Shown here: positions 31,222 to 39,622 of the stretch, piece by piece
Numbering within the stretch: position 1 is the stretch's first letter
Layout: each line of letters starts with the position of its first letter
DNA from: an uncultured Eubacteriales bacterium
Lineage (GTDB): Bacteria > Bacillota > Clostridia > Oscillospirales > Oscillospiraceae
DNA: 49,446 nt
Direction: 5' to 3'
NCBI GenBank assembly: GCA_900540545.1
Contig: UQGJ01000013.1
Span: 1-49,446 of the forward strand
Notes under the pieces: generated by a model
Databases searched by the model: none
The model's input: the letters and a program-made list of their open reading frames with translations, nothing else
Told to the model about the DNA's origin: nothing
Program-made: the position numbers and the translations under genes

Positions 31222-32739
31222 TCAGACCCCCTCCTTTTCTCTGGCCGCGGCGGACAGGCCCAGCATGGCGGCCACCAGCTTTTCCTCCGTGCGGTCGGCG
31301 CCCGCCAGATGGGCGCTGATCTTGCCCTCATAAAAGACGTAGATGCGGTCGGATATTTCCAGCAGCTCCTCGTTGTCGCTGGAGACGTAGATGACGCTCA
31401 TGCCCTCGGCCAGCTTGTCCTTGAGGATGGCGTGTATCTCCCGCCGGGAGTGGATGTCTACCCCCTTGGTGGGGTCATCCAGCAGCAGCAGGGTGGGGGA
31501 CAGGGCGATCCACCGGCCCACCACCAGCTTCTGCTGGTTGCCGCCGGACAGGGAGTTGGCCGGGTGGTTGGGGCTGCCGGCCACGATGCCGTAGTCGTCC
31601 ATGGCCTTTTGGGCGAAGTCCCGGATGGTCCTGGGGGACAGGGGGGCGAAGAGCCTGCCCTTGGTCCCCTTGGCGGCGAAGATGTTCTCGGCCACCGAGC
31701 GGATGGGGAAGATGGACTCCCTGGCCCGGTCGCCGCTGATGAAGCCCATGTCGTCGGCGATGGCGTCGGCGGTGGTGTGGTAGTGGACCTTCCGGCCCTT
31801 GTAGACCACCTCGCCGTCGGCGTACCGCTGGTCGGCCAACAGGGCCCGGATGAACTCCGCCTGCCCCTGGCCGTCCAGGCCGCCGATGCCCACCACCTCG
31901 CCGCGGTAGGCCTTAAAGTCCACGTGGTCCAGCTTGGGGGGCAGGCACAGGCCCCGCACGTCCAGGACCAGGTCCTCTTCCCTGGGGGCCGAGGCGTGGA
32001 CCACCTCCCCCACGGTGTGGTCGGGCTTTTTGCCCGTCATGTGGAACACGATCTCGTCCAGGTCCATGTCGGCGATGGCCCCGCAGGCCACGGTCTCGCC
32101 GCCCTTGAGGATGGTGCAGCGGTCACAGATGCGGAAAATCTCGCCCATGCGGTGGGTGACGATGATGATGGCCGTGCCCTGGGCCTTAAGCTGCTGAAGC
32201 ACCTCAAAGACCACGTCCACCTCGTCGGAGTGGAGGGAGGCGGTGGCCTCGTCCAAAATCAATATCTTGGGCTCCAGCGCCATGGCCTTGGCGATCTCCA
32301 CCATGCTCTGGGTGCTGGGCATGAGATAGCGCACCAGAGCGTCGGGGGAGACGTCGATCTTCAGCTTGTCCAGATAGCGCTCAGCGGTCTGGCGGGCCTT
32401 TTTACGGTCCACCATCCCCATGGGGCCCTTGGGCTCCATGCCCAGGGTGATGTTGTCCACCACGCTCAGGTCGGGGATCAGGGACAGGTCCTGGTAGGCC
32501 ACCGCCACGCCCAGCTTCCGGGCGTCGGCGCAGGAGCGGATGACGGCGGGCTTCCCGTCGATGGCAATCGCCCCCTCGTTGGGACTGACCAGGCCGCTGA
32601 GGACCTTCACCATGGTGGACTTACCGCTGCCGTTGGACCCCAGCAGAGCCATGATCTCCCCGGCGTTGACCTGCAGGGAAGCGTGGTTCAGGGCCTTGAC
32701 CGCGTCAAATTGTTTGGAAATACCGGTCATGTCCAGCAA
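31222..32739 (-). CDS. Ribose-type sugar ABC transporter ATP-binding protein (two domains)
   Basis: 505 residues, RbsA/MglA-like with two nucleotide-binding domains. The first has Walker A GSNGSGKST (about residues 34-42), Walker B ILILDEATASL, and a weak signature (MPSTQSMVEIAKAM). The second, from about residue 250, has a degenerate Walker A region (GIGGLDGQGQAEFIRAL) and intact LSGGNQQKLVVGRWIAL, but LLLLDDPTKGVD carries Asp where the usual catalytic Glu stands. Asymmetric sites are normal in this family. The start is TTG at 32739 with GGGAGG 9 bases upstream; an in-frame ATG three codons later is too far from the site. It lies behind a hairpin that follows the binding-protein gene. Confidence 0.9.
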   Translation of the reverse strand: MLDMTGISKQFDAVKALNHASLQVNAGEIMALLGSNGSGKSTMVKVLSGLVSPNEGAIAIDGKPAVIRSCADARKLGVAVAYQDLSLIPDLSVVDNITLGMEPKGPMGMVDRKKARQTAERYLDKLKIDVSPDALVRYLMPSTQSMVEIAKAMALEPKILILDEATASLHSDEVDVVFEVLQQLKAQGTAIIIVTHRMGEIFRICDRCTILKGGETVACGAIADMDLDEIVFHMTGKKPDHTVGEVVHASAPREEDLVLDVRGLCLPPKLDHVDFKAYRGEVVGIGGLDGQGQAEFIRALLADQRYADGEVVYKGRKVHYHTTADAIADDMGFISGDRARESIFPIRSVAENIFAAKGTKGRLFAPLSPRTIRDFAQKAMDDYGIVAGSPNHPANSLSGGNQQKLVVGRWIALSPTLLLLDDPTKGVDIHSRREIHAILKDKLAEGMSVIYVSSDNEELLEISDRIYVFYEGKISAHLAGADRTEEKLVAAMLGLSAAAREKEGV

Positions 32740-32798
32740 GGGGCATTACCTCCCGTTTGAAAGATTGGTGTGATCGGAGAAGGAGAAAAACGGGGACC

Positions 32799-32826
32799 CC
32801 CGGCGGACCCTGACGGGTCCGCCGGG
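32799..32826 (-). terminator. Intercistronic hairpin, possible attenuator
   Basis: Perfect 12-bp stem CCCGGCGGACCC (32799-32810) with GGGTCCGCCGGG (32815-32826), loop TGAC. On the minus strand TTTTT follows only after several bases, so partial termination or 3'-end protection of the binding-protein message is likely. Confidence 0.6.
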
Positions 32827-32849
32827 AACGCCCCGCGCCGGGGAAGTCC

Positions 32850-33965
32850 TTACTTGAAGTAAGCGGCCTTGGCCTCTTCCACGCTGAGGTAGGAGGACAC
32901 GGAGGTGGAGTCGGGCAGGTCGGCGATGGAGTCCAGCTTCTCCTGCATGTTGTCGTAGGTCATGATCCACTGGGGCGCGTAGTAGATGGCGTTCTCGCCG
33001 GTCATCTTGGCGGGGTCCAGCTCTTCGCCCATGCGGATGTTCAGGCCGATGGCCAGAGCGGTGGCGCCGATTCCGGGAGGGTTCTCCACCACGATGAAGG
33101 GGCAGGCCAACTCGTTCTCGTTGATCTTGGCGATGCGGCGGATCCAGGAGACCTCCTCGGAGGAGGTGATGCAGCCGGGATAGCCCACGCCGGACTCCTC
33201 AAAGGCGTCCATGATGCCGTTGGCGCCCTCTTCGTTGATGACGCCGTCGAACTCCAGGCCGGAGGCCAGGATCTCGCTCATGAGCTGCTTGGCCTCGGGG
33301 TCGCTCCAGTTGTGGGCCACAGCCTTGACGATCTCGATGTTGGCGGCGCCCAGGTCGGCCACCCAGCGGGCGTTGCGGATCTCGGTGGCGGAGTTGCCCT
33401 CGATGCCCTTGAACTGGACCACCTTGCTGCCCTCGCCCAGGGTCTTGATGACGAAGTCAGAGGCGTTCTTGGCCCAGGCGTCCTGGTCCACGACCACGTT
33501 GAGGATCTTGTCGGAGTCGTAGACGCAGTCGGCGTTGATGTAGGTGATGCCGGCGGCCACGGCCTTGTCGATGACGGCGTCCAGGCCGGAGGCGGCAATG
33601 GGGTTGACCAGGATGATGTCGTAGCCCTCGTTGATGCTCTGCTCGATCTGAGAGGTCTCCAGAGCGGGGTCGTTGTTGGCCACGAAGCTGTTATACTGGC
33701 TGATCAAGCCAGCGGCTTTGGCGGTCTCCACGGCCTCGGTGATCTGGTTCTCGTACACGGTACGGTAGGGGTTGCCCTCGATAACGGCGTTGTGGGAGGC
33801 GACTTTGAAACCGCCGGTGGCGGCGTCGCCGCCGCCGTTGTCCACGGGGGTGGTGGCGGGGGGCTGGGTGGTGCTGTCGCCGGTGGGCTTGTCGCCGCCG
33901 GTGCAGCCCGCCAGCAGCGCGGCGGACAGGGCGACGACCATGAGCAGGGCCAGTACTTTTTTCAT
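32850..33965 (-). CDS. Sugar ABC transporter substrate-binding lipoprotein
   Basis: 371 residues. Lipoprotein signal MKKVLALLMVVALSAALLAG then Cys21, followed by a Gly/Thr-rich linker. The periplasmic-binding-protein-like fold (RbsB/type I) begins near residue 50: ASHNAVIEGNPYRTVYENQI, ISQYNSFVANNDPALETSQI, DIILVNPIAASGLDAVIDKA, ITYINADCVYDSDK, and EILASGLEFDGVINEEGANG. It is anchored outside the membrane and feeds the permease pair. AAGGAGG stands 6-7 bases before the ATG. It is the first gene of the transporter set, followed by a hairpin that could keep its expression above that of the ATPase and permeases. The ligand is unknown; neighbouring keto-sugar-type enzymes suggest a glycoside or unusual sugar. 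Confidence 0.9.
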   Translation of the reverse strand: MKKVLALLMVVALSAALLAGCTGGDKPTGDSTTQPPATTPVDNGGGDAATGGFKVASHNAVIEGNPYRTVYENQITEAVETAKAAGLISQYNSFVANNDPALETSQIEQSINEGYDIILVNPIAASGLDAVIDKAVAAGITYINADCVYDSDKILNVVVDQDAWAKNASDFVIKTLGEGSKVVQFKGIEGNSATEIRNARWVADLGAANIEIVKAVAHNWSDPEAKQLMSEILASGLEFDGVINEEGANGIMDAFEESGVGYPGCITSSEEVSWIRRIAKINENELACPFIVVENPPGIGATALAIGLNIRMGEELDPAKMTGENAIYYAPQWIMTYDNMQEKLDSIADLPDSTSVSSYLSVEEAKAAYFK

Positions 33966-34052
33966 GTGTATTCCTCCTTGTGTTTTATTATCAGAGCGCG
34001 ATCACCACTCCGATCACCAATGTCAGCCCCAGACGGGGCGCGGGGGCGGGCG

Positions 34053-35477
34053 CTACCAGTCGGTGGAGAAGTCCTCCCCGGCCAGCAGGGCATCCAGGGC
34101 CGCGTTCACCACGGACAAATACGGTTCCCGCATGGTGAACTGGCACACGCCGTTGGTGGCCACATAGAGCCGCCGCTGGGGGGCGGGGTAGAGCGCCATC
34201 TCGTCGGGGGCCTTGTCCGGGTCCCGGTAAAAGTAGCGCACGGTCAGCAGGGGCTCCCCCGCCGGTTCCCACGCCGCGGGAGCGTCGAAGGCGGCCGTGA
34301 CCACCAGGTTGTAAAACCTCCGAAAGGCCTCGTCGTCCACCTCCGCGCCCTCATAGAGGACGGTCAGGTCCCTGGCGTGCGCCCCGCTGAGGTCAAAGCG
34401 CCGGACCCCCTCCGGGCCTTCCAGCTCCAGGGCGGCCACGTCGGTGAGGAAGGGGGAGTAGAACCACCGCAGGACCAGGTCCTCATAGGTCACGTGGAGG
34501 AAGGACAGGTCCAGGATGCGGTAGACGATGCCGTCGCCGTTGACCGTGACGATGTACCCGCCCTCCCAGGGCGCGGCCTTAAGGGTGTAGGAAACCACGG
34601 GGGCGTCCGGGCCGTTTTTGTAGTCGAAGTCGATTTGGAGCCAGGGCTGGTCGAAGCCGTAGGCCGCCAGCTCCTCCTCGGTGCAGTTGTAGGCCACCAC
34701 CCCTTCGGAGATCAGCCCCAGCAGGTCCTGGGCGATTTGATTCAGGGCGGTAGGGTTGACCTCGTGGAGGACGGGGCCCTCCACCAGATGGGTCACGGAC
34801 CCAAAGGCCAGCGCCTCGGTCTGAGTGTCCGGCCGGTCCGGCAGCACCGCCCGCAGGGCGATGGGCGCGGGCAGGCTGGTCCCGGAGAAGGTCATGTCCT
34901 GGAGGGTGCTGAGGATGGCCTGGGTCTCCTCCGGGGGGATGATGATAAAGTCCAGATATTTCTCCACGGGCATGGTGAAGCGGATGGTCCGGTTCTCCTT
35001 CATCAGCAGCACCCGCCCGTCCCCCTGGGCCATGCAGTAGCGCCCGCCGGAGATGGGCTCCCTGGCCCCCACCAGCAGGCGGAGGGCGGTCCCGTCGGCA
35101 TAATCCACCGTCACGTCGGCCTCGGGCCGGTCCAGTCCGAAGTCGGCCAGACGGGAGAGGTCGCCGGTGACCTCCTGGGTGCACACCACCCGCCCCGCCT
35201 CGTCCAGCAGCATGTCCACGTACTCCCGGTTCACCCGCTCCATGGGCAGGTCGTGGAGGAGGTAGCCCCCGTCCGTCCGGGTGAACTCGTACACGCCGTG
35301 GGTGTTGTCCACCCGGATGTGGGTCACGTCGGCGGGGTCCCGGTCGGAGAGGACGATTTCCGGCGCCGGGGTCTCCACGGCCTCCTCCGGCTGGCCCAGC
35401 AGGATCCAGCAGGCCCCGGCCAGCAGGGCCAGCAGCACCAACACGCCCGCCAGGAGCTTCACCGGCCGCCCCATCAT
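34053..35477 (-). CDS. DUF4340 membrane-anchored protein linked to an ABC exporter
   Basis: 474 residues from the ATG at 35477. One N-terminal membrane segment (LLAGVLVLLALLAGACWILL) is followed by a large extracytoplasmic part. Repeated DUF4340 features include VTHIRVDNTHGVYEFTRTDG, YLLHDLPMERVN, LADFGLDRPEADVTVDYADG and a second related block near residues 200-260. DUF4340 proteins accompany GldG-type proteins and ABC-2 exporters; their exact function is unknown. The ATG overlaps the GldG-like stop (ATGA) and has GGAGG 5 bases upstream, so I prefer it to the start 21 bases earlier. An 87-base gap follows before the binding-protein gene. Confidence 0.82.
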   Translation of the reverse strand: MMGRPVKLLAGVLVLLALLAGACWILLGQPEEAVETPAPEIVLSDRDPADVTHIRVDNTHGVYEFTRTDGGYLLHDLPMERVNREYVDMLLDEAGRVVCTQEVTGDLSRLADFGLDRPEADVTVDYADGTALRLLVGAREPISGGRYCMAQGDGRVLLMKENRTIRFTMPVEKYLDFIIIPPEETQAILSTLQDMTFSGTSLPAPIALRAVLPDRPDTQTEALAFGSVTHLVEGPVLHEVNPTALNQIAQDLLGLISEGVVAYNCTEEELAAYGFDQPWLQIDFDYKNGPDAPVVSYTLKAAPWEGGYIVTVNGDGIVYRILDLSFLHVTYEDLVLRWFYSPFLTDVAALELEGPEGVRRFDLSGAHARDLTVLYEGAEVDDEAFRRFYNLVVTAAFDAPAAWEPAGEPLLTVRYFYRDPDKAPDEMALYPAPQRRLYVATNGVCQFTMREPYLSVVNAALDALLAGEDFSTDW

Positions 35478-36943
35478 CTGTGCCTCCTGGTCAGCCACAC
35501 CGCGATGCCCAGCAGCAGGGCGGCGGCGGGGATGCCCAGCACGAAGAAGTAGCCCACCCCGTCGGCCTGTCCCTGGGTGATGTTCAGGGCCGAGCCGAGG
35601 ATGCGCTTGGGGGTGACGGAAACCGCGCCGTCATTGCCGCACAGCTCGTTGAGCAGCCCCACCAGATACTGCCCGTTGGCAAAAGAGGGGGTGCCCACGG
35701 CGTAGTCGGCCAGCAGCTCCACCGACCCGGAGGTAAGGACGCAGGACCGGGCCAGCACCGTGGCGGCGTTGGCGGGGTCCATGACCCGGCGGCTGGACAG
35801 CACCAAGGCGGGCAGGGGGCCCCGCTGGGCCGCATCGTCGGCGGTGAAACCCTCGGGGGCGTCCCCCGGCCGCACGCCGCTGCTGGCCCCAAACTGGAGC
35901 AGCGTCTCGGTGTAATAGGACTCCCGCTGGGAGAAGAGGACCTCCAGGGGGCGGCTTACCGGCACCAGCATGGGGGCCGCGCCGTCCCGGGTCAGGTGGG
36001 CGTAGCTCTCGCTCACCGGGTCGGCCACGGCGTAGAAGGGCTGAGTGGCGTACACCCGGTTGGCGTCGGTCTCAAAGACCAGGCCGTCTCCCGCCGCCAC
36101 CCCCCACTCGGCCAGAAAGCTCTCCAGATTGGGCAAGGGGCCCTGCTGGGGGCTGGCGCAGTAGAACAGGAGCTTGCCGTAGGCCCCGCCGTTTTCCAGG
36201 AACCGGTCCAGCAGGTCCAGTTCCTCCTCGGACAGGTCCGTGGCCGGGGCGGCCAGGAGCAAGAGGTCGGTGTCCTCCGGAAGCTGCCCGGTGAGCAGAT
36301 TCACGTGGACGATCTCATAGTTGTTGGAGGCCAGCAGCGTCTCGAAGGCATCTACGGCCGTCTCCCCGTGGCCTTGGAGCACGGCGGCCTTGGGCACGTC
36401 GCTGCTGGTGACGTAAAGCACCGCGCTCAGAATGGCCTCCTCCGCCCGGGAGGCGGCGATGGCCAGCTGGCCGCCGGAGGTGTACCCATACTGGAACAGC
36501 TCCTCGGTCTTGACCAGCCGCACCCGGTCCCCGGAGGTGACCAGCACGTCGCCGTGCTTCATGGTCAGGTCGGGATAGCGGGCGGCGAAGGTGGGGTCGG
36601 AGATGTAGTCGATGTAGGAGATGTCGATGGCGCCGGAGCGCTTGGCGAACTGGCGCATGACCTCGTTGGCCTGGGCGTTGTAGACCGAGGTGTTGGCAAA
36701 CCGCTCCTCGGTGGCCAGGACCTGGATCTGCACCGGGCCGGTCAGGGCCGCGATGTAGTCCGCCGTCTCCTGTCCCAGCTCGAAGAGCTTGTCGCCGGTC
36801 AGGTCCAGGGACAGGGGATAGCGGTCGGCCAGGGCCCCGCACAGGATGTTCAGGACCACCACCGCCGCCAGTGCCAGTGCCATCAGGGCGCTGTACAGGC
36901 TCTTTACCCCCAGCTTGGAGGGAAACCGCAGATTCTTTTTCAT
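35474..36943 (-). CDS. GldG-family ABC exporter auxiliary protein
   Basis: 489 residues. One membrane segment near the N-terminus (LYSALMALALAAVVVLNILC, about residues 16-35), a large external ABC_transp_aux-type domain (DLTGDKLFELGQETADYIAA, VLQGHGETAVDAFETLLASN, DLLLLAAPATDLSEEELDLL), and a C-terminal segment (VLGIPAAALLLGIAVWL) ending in basic residues. GldG-like proteins partner ABC-2 exporters; in Bacteroidetes they belong to gliding, but Firmicutes versions act in an undefined exporter. I start at the ATG 36943 (MKKNLRFPSKLGVK) with GGGGGG upstream; a frame opening 36 bases earlier lies inside the permease gene. It overlaps the DUF4340 start. Confidence 0.85.
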   Translation of the reverse strand: MKKNLRFPSKLGVKSLYSALMALALAAVVVLNILCGALADRYPLSLDLTGDKLFELGQETADYIAALTGPVQIQVLATEERFANTSVYNAQANEVMRQFAKRSGAIDISYIDYISDPTFAARYPDLTMKHGDVLVTSGDRVRLVKTEELFQYGYTSGGQLAIAASRAEEAILSAVLYVTSSDVPKAAVLQGHGETAVDAFETLLASNNYEIVHVNLLTGQLPEDTDLLLLAAPATDLSEEELDLLDRFLENGGAYGKLLFYCASPQQGPLPNLESFLAEWGVAAGDGLVFETDANRVYATQPFYAVADPVSESYAHLTRDGAAPMLVPVSRPLEVLFSQRESYYTETLLQFGASSGVRPGDAPEGFTADDAAQRGPLPALVLSSRRVMDPANAATVLARSCVLTSGSVELLADYAVGTPSFANGQYLVGLLNELCGNDGAVSVTPKRILGSALNITQGQADGVGYFFVLGIPAAALLLGIAVWLTRRHR

Positions 36944-36956
36944 GCCGCGCCCCCCT

Positions 36957-37661
36957 TCAGGCCACCCGGCGTTTTTCAAAAACGCACAGGGTGAAGAACA
37001 CGAACAGGGCGGTGACGCTGAGGTAAAAGACCACGTCGGCCAGGTCGAACAGCCCCAGGGTAAAGTTTTGATAATGGGTCTGGAAGGACAGGTCGGTGAC
37101 GAAGCCCGCCAGCACCGAGTTCTGGATCAGTCCGGCCAGGGAGTCCAGCAGCATGAGGAAGAACCCCACGCAGAAGCCGCCGATGGCGGCGATGATCTGG
37201 TTTTCCGTGAGGGCCGAAATGAACAGCCCCACGGCGATGAGGGCACAGCCCAGCAGGAACAGGCCCAAAAAGTGCCCCAGCACCACGCTCCACTCCACAG
37301 GGGCCATCCGGGAGAGGACCAGCGCCTGGATCAGGGTCACGGCCATGGCCGCCAGATAGACCGCCACGGCGGCGAAAAACTTGCCCAACAATATCTCCAG
37401 GGTGGACACCGGGGCCATCAGCAGCAGCTGGTCGGTCCTGGACCGCCGGTCCTCGCTCATCAGGCGCATGGTGAGGATGGGGATGAGAAAGAGGGTGACG
37501 GTGAACAGCATCTCGAACAGGCCCCGCATATCGGTGGAGTTGCCGTACAGGTTGTAGCGCAGGAAGAAGTATCCGGCAAACAGGTAGTAGACCGCCAGAA
37601 AGACATAGCCCAGAGGGGTGTTGAAATAGGCGTCCAGTTCCCGCTTCAAAATGGCGCTCAC
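36957..37661 (-). CDS. ABC-2 type transporter permease (GldF-like)
   Basis: 234 residues with six likely membrane segments: YVFLAVYYLFAGYFFLRY (about 19-36), LFEMLFTVTLFLIPILTM, LLGKFFAAVAVYLAAMAVTL, VVLGHFLGLFLLGCALIAVG, IIAAIGGFCVGFFLMLLDSL and VVFYLSVTALFVFFTLCVFE. MSEDRRSRTDQLLLMAPVST is a known cytoplasmic loop of this subfamily. It forms the channel with the ATPase whose gene overlaps it by 4 bases, with GldG-like and DUF4340 partners just downstream. The substrate is unknown; lipids, polysaccharide precursors or antimicrobial compounds are possible. Confidence 0.88.
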   Translation of the reverse strand: MSAILKRELDAYFNTPLGYVFLAVYYLFAGYFFLRYNLYGNSTDMRGLFEMLFTVTLFLIPILTMRLMSEDRRSRTDQLLLMAPVSTLEILLGKFFAAVAVYLAAMAVTLIQALVLSRMAPVEWSVVLGHFLGLFLLGCALIAVGLFISALTENQIIAAIGGFCVGFFLMLLDSLAGLIQNSVLAGFVTDLSFQTHYQNFTLGLFDLADVVFYLSVTALFVFFTLCVFEKRRVA

Positions 37662-38614
37662 AGCGGCTCCCCTCCCTTCGGGTCAGGTCCGTGGTCCACC
37701 AGCCGGAGAAAGACCTCCTCCAGGGTCGCGCCTGCGCCGTGGGAGGCCAGCAGGGGCAGGCCCGCGCTGCTGAGGGCGAAGAAGAGGTCCCGCCGAATGT
37801 CGGCTCCCTCCCGTCCCTGGGCCTCATAAGCCCACACGCCGTCCTCCCGCTGGTCCAGGCACCGGACCGCGCCGATGGCCGGCACGGCCTCCAGCACGGG
37901 CAGCACCGCCTCGGGCGCCCCCTCCACCAGGAGGGACAGGCAGCCGCCCCGCATGGACTGCTCCAGGCGCTGGGGCATGTCGTCGGCCACCACCCGGCCC
38001 CGGTCCAGCACGATGACCCGCTCGCAGACGGACTGGACCTCCGTGAGGATATGGGAGGAGAGGATGACCGTCCGCTCCCGGCCCAGCTGGGCGATGAGGT
38101 TGCGTATCTCGATGATCTGGGTGGGGTCCAGCCCCACGGTGGGCTCGTCCAGGATGAGGACCTCCGGGTCCCCCAGCAGGGCGGCGGCCAGCCCCACCCG
38201 CTGCCGGTAGCCCTTGGAGAGGTTGCGGATCAGGCGGCCCAGCACGTGTCCCACGCCGGCCCGCTCCGCGGCGGCGGCCACCGCCGCCTTCCGGTCCCCT
38301 TTCAGCTTTTTCAGCCCGTGGACGAAGGTCAGAAATTCCCCCACCTTCATGTCCACATAGAGGGGCGGTATCTCGGGCAGATAACCGATGTGCCGCTTGG
38401 CCTTGGCCGGCTCCCTGGCCATGTCCACCCCGGCCACCAGCACCTGCCCCTCCGTGGGGGCCAGGCACCCGGCGATGATGTTCATGGTGGTGGACTTGCC
38501 CGCGCCGTTCAGGCCCAGCAGCCCCAGGACCTGGCCCTTGGGCACCGTGAAGCTCACGTCGTCCAGGGCCGCGGCCGCGCCGTACCGCTTTGTCAAATGC
38601 CGCGTCTCGATCAT
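37658..38614 (-). CDS. ABC transporter ATP-binding protein (exporter type)
   Basis: 318 residues. Walker A GLNGAGKST (about residues 35-43), Q-loop region IGYLPEIPPLYVDMKVGEFL, signature LSKGYRQRVGLAAALLGDPE (about 133-152), Walker B VLILDEPTVGLDP and switch ILSSHILTEV. The LSKGYRQR signature is typical for CcmA/GldA-type exporter ATPases. It drives the GldF-like permease, whose start overlaps this stop. Residues 215-318 form a C-terminal accessory region. It begins 23 bases after the Gfo/Idh gene on the same strand, so it shares a transcript with sugar-modifying enzymes. Confidence 0.92.
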   Translation of the reverse strand: MIETRHLTKRYGAAAALDDVSFTVPKGQVLGLLGLNGAGKSTTMNIIAGCLAPTEGQVLVAGVDMAREPAKAKRHIGYLPEIPPLYVDMKVGEFLTFVHGLKKLKGDRKAAVAAAAERAGVGHVLGRLIRNLSKGYRQRVGLAAALLGDPEVLILDEPTVGLDPTQIIEIRNLIAQLGRERTVILSSHILTEVQSVCERVIVLDRGRVVADDMPQRLEQSMRGGCLSLLVEGAPEAVLPVLEAVPAIGAVRCLDQREDGVWAYEAQGREGADIRRDLFFALSSAGLPLLASHGAGATLEEVFLRLVDHGPDPKGGEPL

Positions 38615-38637
38615 GGAAAGCCTCTCTTTCGGGTGGA

Positions 38638-39621
38638 CTACGAATCCCGCGCGATCTCCTCCAGAATGCCGATGAGGGTCAATATCTCCTCCCGCCGGGG
38701 AATGGGGCCCCGGGGGGCGGTGCGGATGATGTTCAGGAACTCTCCCAGCTCCTCGTGGAACATCCCCGTGGGGGGCAGGTTGATGCCCGTGGGGATGAGC
38801 AGCGGCTCGGAGATGTCAAACTGCTTCGGCGGGTGGTCGAACTGGTAGGCCGTGACCCCGTGCTCGTCGCAGACCACCACCGCCTCTTCAAAGCAGGCCC
38901 GCCAAGTGGCGGTGAAGGGGATGTCCGCGTTGAACCACGCCGCCTCGGCGGACACGGTGGTCTCCCCGAAGCGGTAGGAAAAGCGGTAGTGCTCCCGGTA
39001 GTCCAGCCCGGCCCGGCCCGCGCAGGTGAAGTTGTATGTATCGGGCTTGCCCAGCAGGCTGATGAGCAGGTCCAGGTCGTGGATGTGCAGGTCGAAGGGG
39101 ATGTGCCCGCTCTTGGCCTTGTCGAAGAGCCACCCCCCCTTGACCCACCGGGGGCAGGCCGACAGGCGGAGGAACTGCCCGTCCAGGAGCTTGCCGTAGG
39201 TCCCGTCCCGCACCAGGGTCCGCAGCACCTTGCTCACCGGGGCGTACTGGAGCACGTGGCCCACCAGGAGCTGGACTCCCTTGGCCCCGGCCAGGTCGTA
39301 CATGGCCTGGGCCTCGGCCCGGGTGAGGGCCAGGGGCTTTTCACAGATGACGTGCCGGCCCGCCTCCAGCGCAGCGCTGACAGCGGCGGGGTGGAGGAAG
39401 GTGGGGGTGCACACGTCCACCACGTCCACGTCCGCCCGCTCCAGCATCTCCTCCACGGTGGAAAACAGGGGCAGGCCCGCCGCCCGGGCCTTTTCCGCCG
39501 CCGCGGGGGAGGCGTCGCACACGGCGGTGACGGCGCAGTCCTCCAGCCGGGCGTAGTTGTTCAGATGGACGGTGCCCATGCCGCCCAGGCCCACAAGGCC
39601 AATGCGCAGTGTCTTTGCCAT
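38638..39621 (-). CDS. Gfo/Idh/MocA-family oxidoreductase 2
   Basis: 327 residues. The NAD(P)-binding Rossmann motif is IGLVGLGGMGTVHLNNYARL (about residues 7-26), followed by VDVCTPTFLHPAAVSAALEA, the CEKPLALTRAEAQAM block (EKP near 94-96), and the catalytic-type segment FDLHIHDLDLLISLLGKPDT (about 175-194). The family oxidises or reduces sugar hydroxyls, often at C3 or C2. There is no clear ribosome binding site and only one base separates it from the epimerase stop upstream, so translation is probably coupled. With the second oxidoreductase and two TIM-barrel epimerases it suggests a keto-sugar intermediate pathway. Confidence 0.9.
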   Translation of the reverse strand: MAKTLRIGLVGLGGMGTVHLNNYARLEDCAVTAVCDASPAAAEKARAAGLPLFSTVEEMLERADVDVVDVCTPTFLHPAAVSAALEAGRHVICEKPLALTRAEAQAMYDLAGAKGVQLLVGHVLQYAPVSKVLRTLVRDGTYGKLLDGQFLRLSACPRWVKGGWLFDKAKSGHIPFDLHIHDLDLLISLLGKPDTYNFTCAGRAGLDYREHYRFSYRFGETTVSAEAAWFNADIPFTATWRACFEEAVVVCDEHGVTAYQFDHPPKQFDISEPLLIPTGINLPPTGMFHEELGEFLNIIRTAPRGPIPRREEILTLIGILEEIARDS

Positions 39622-39622
39622 A

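Noticed and set aside
30169..32760. A long plus-strand open frame across the sugar ABC genes
   Set aside because: Antisense shadow rich in Gly, His and Gln; the minus strand carries clear ABC motifs with proper start and stop overlaps.
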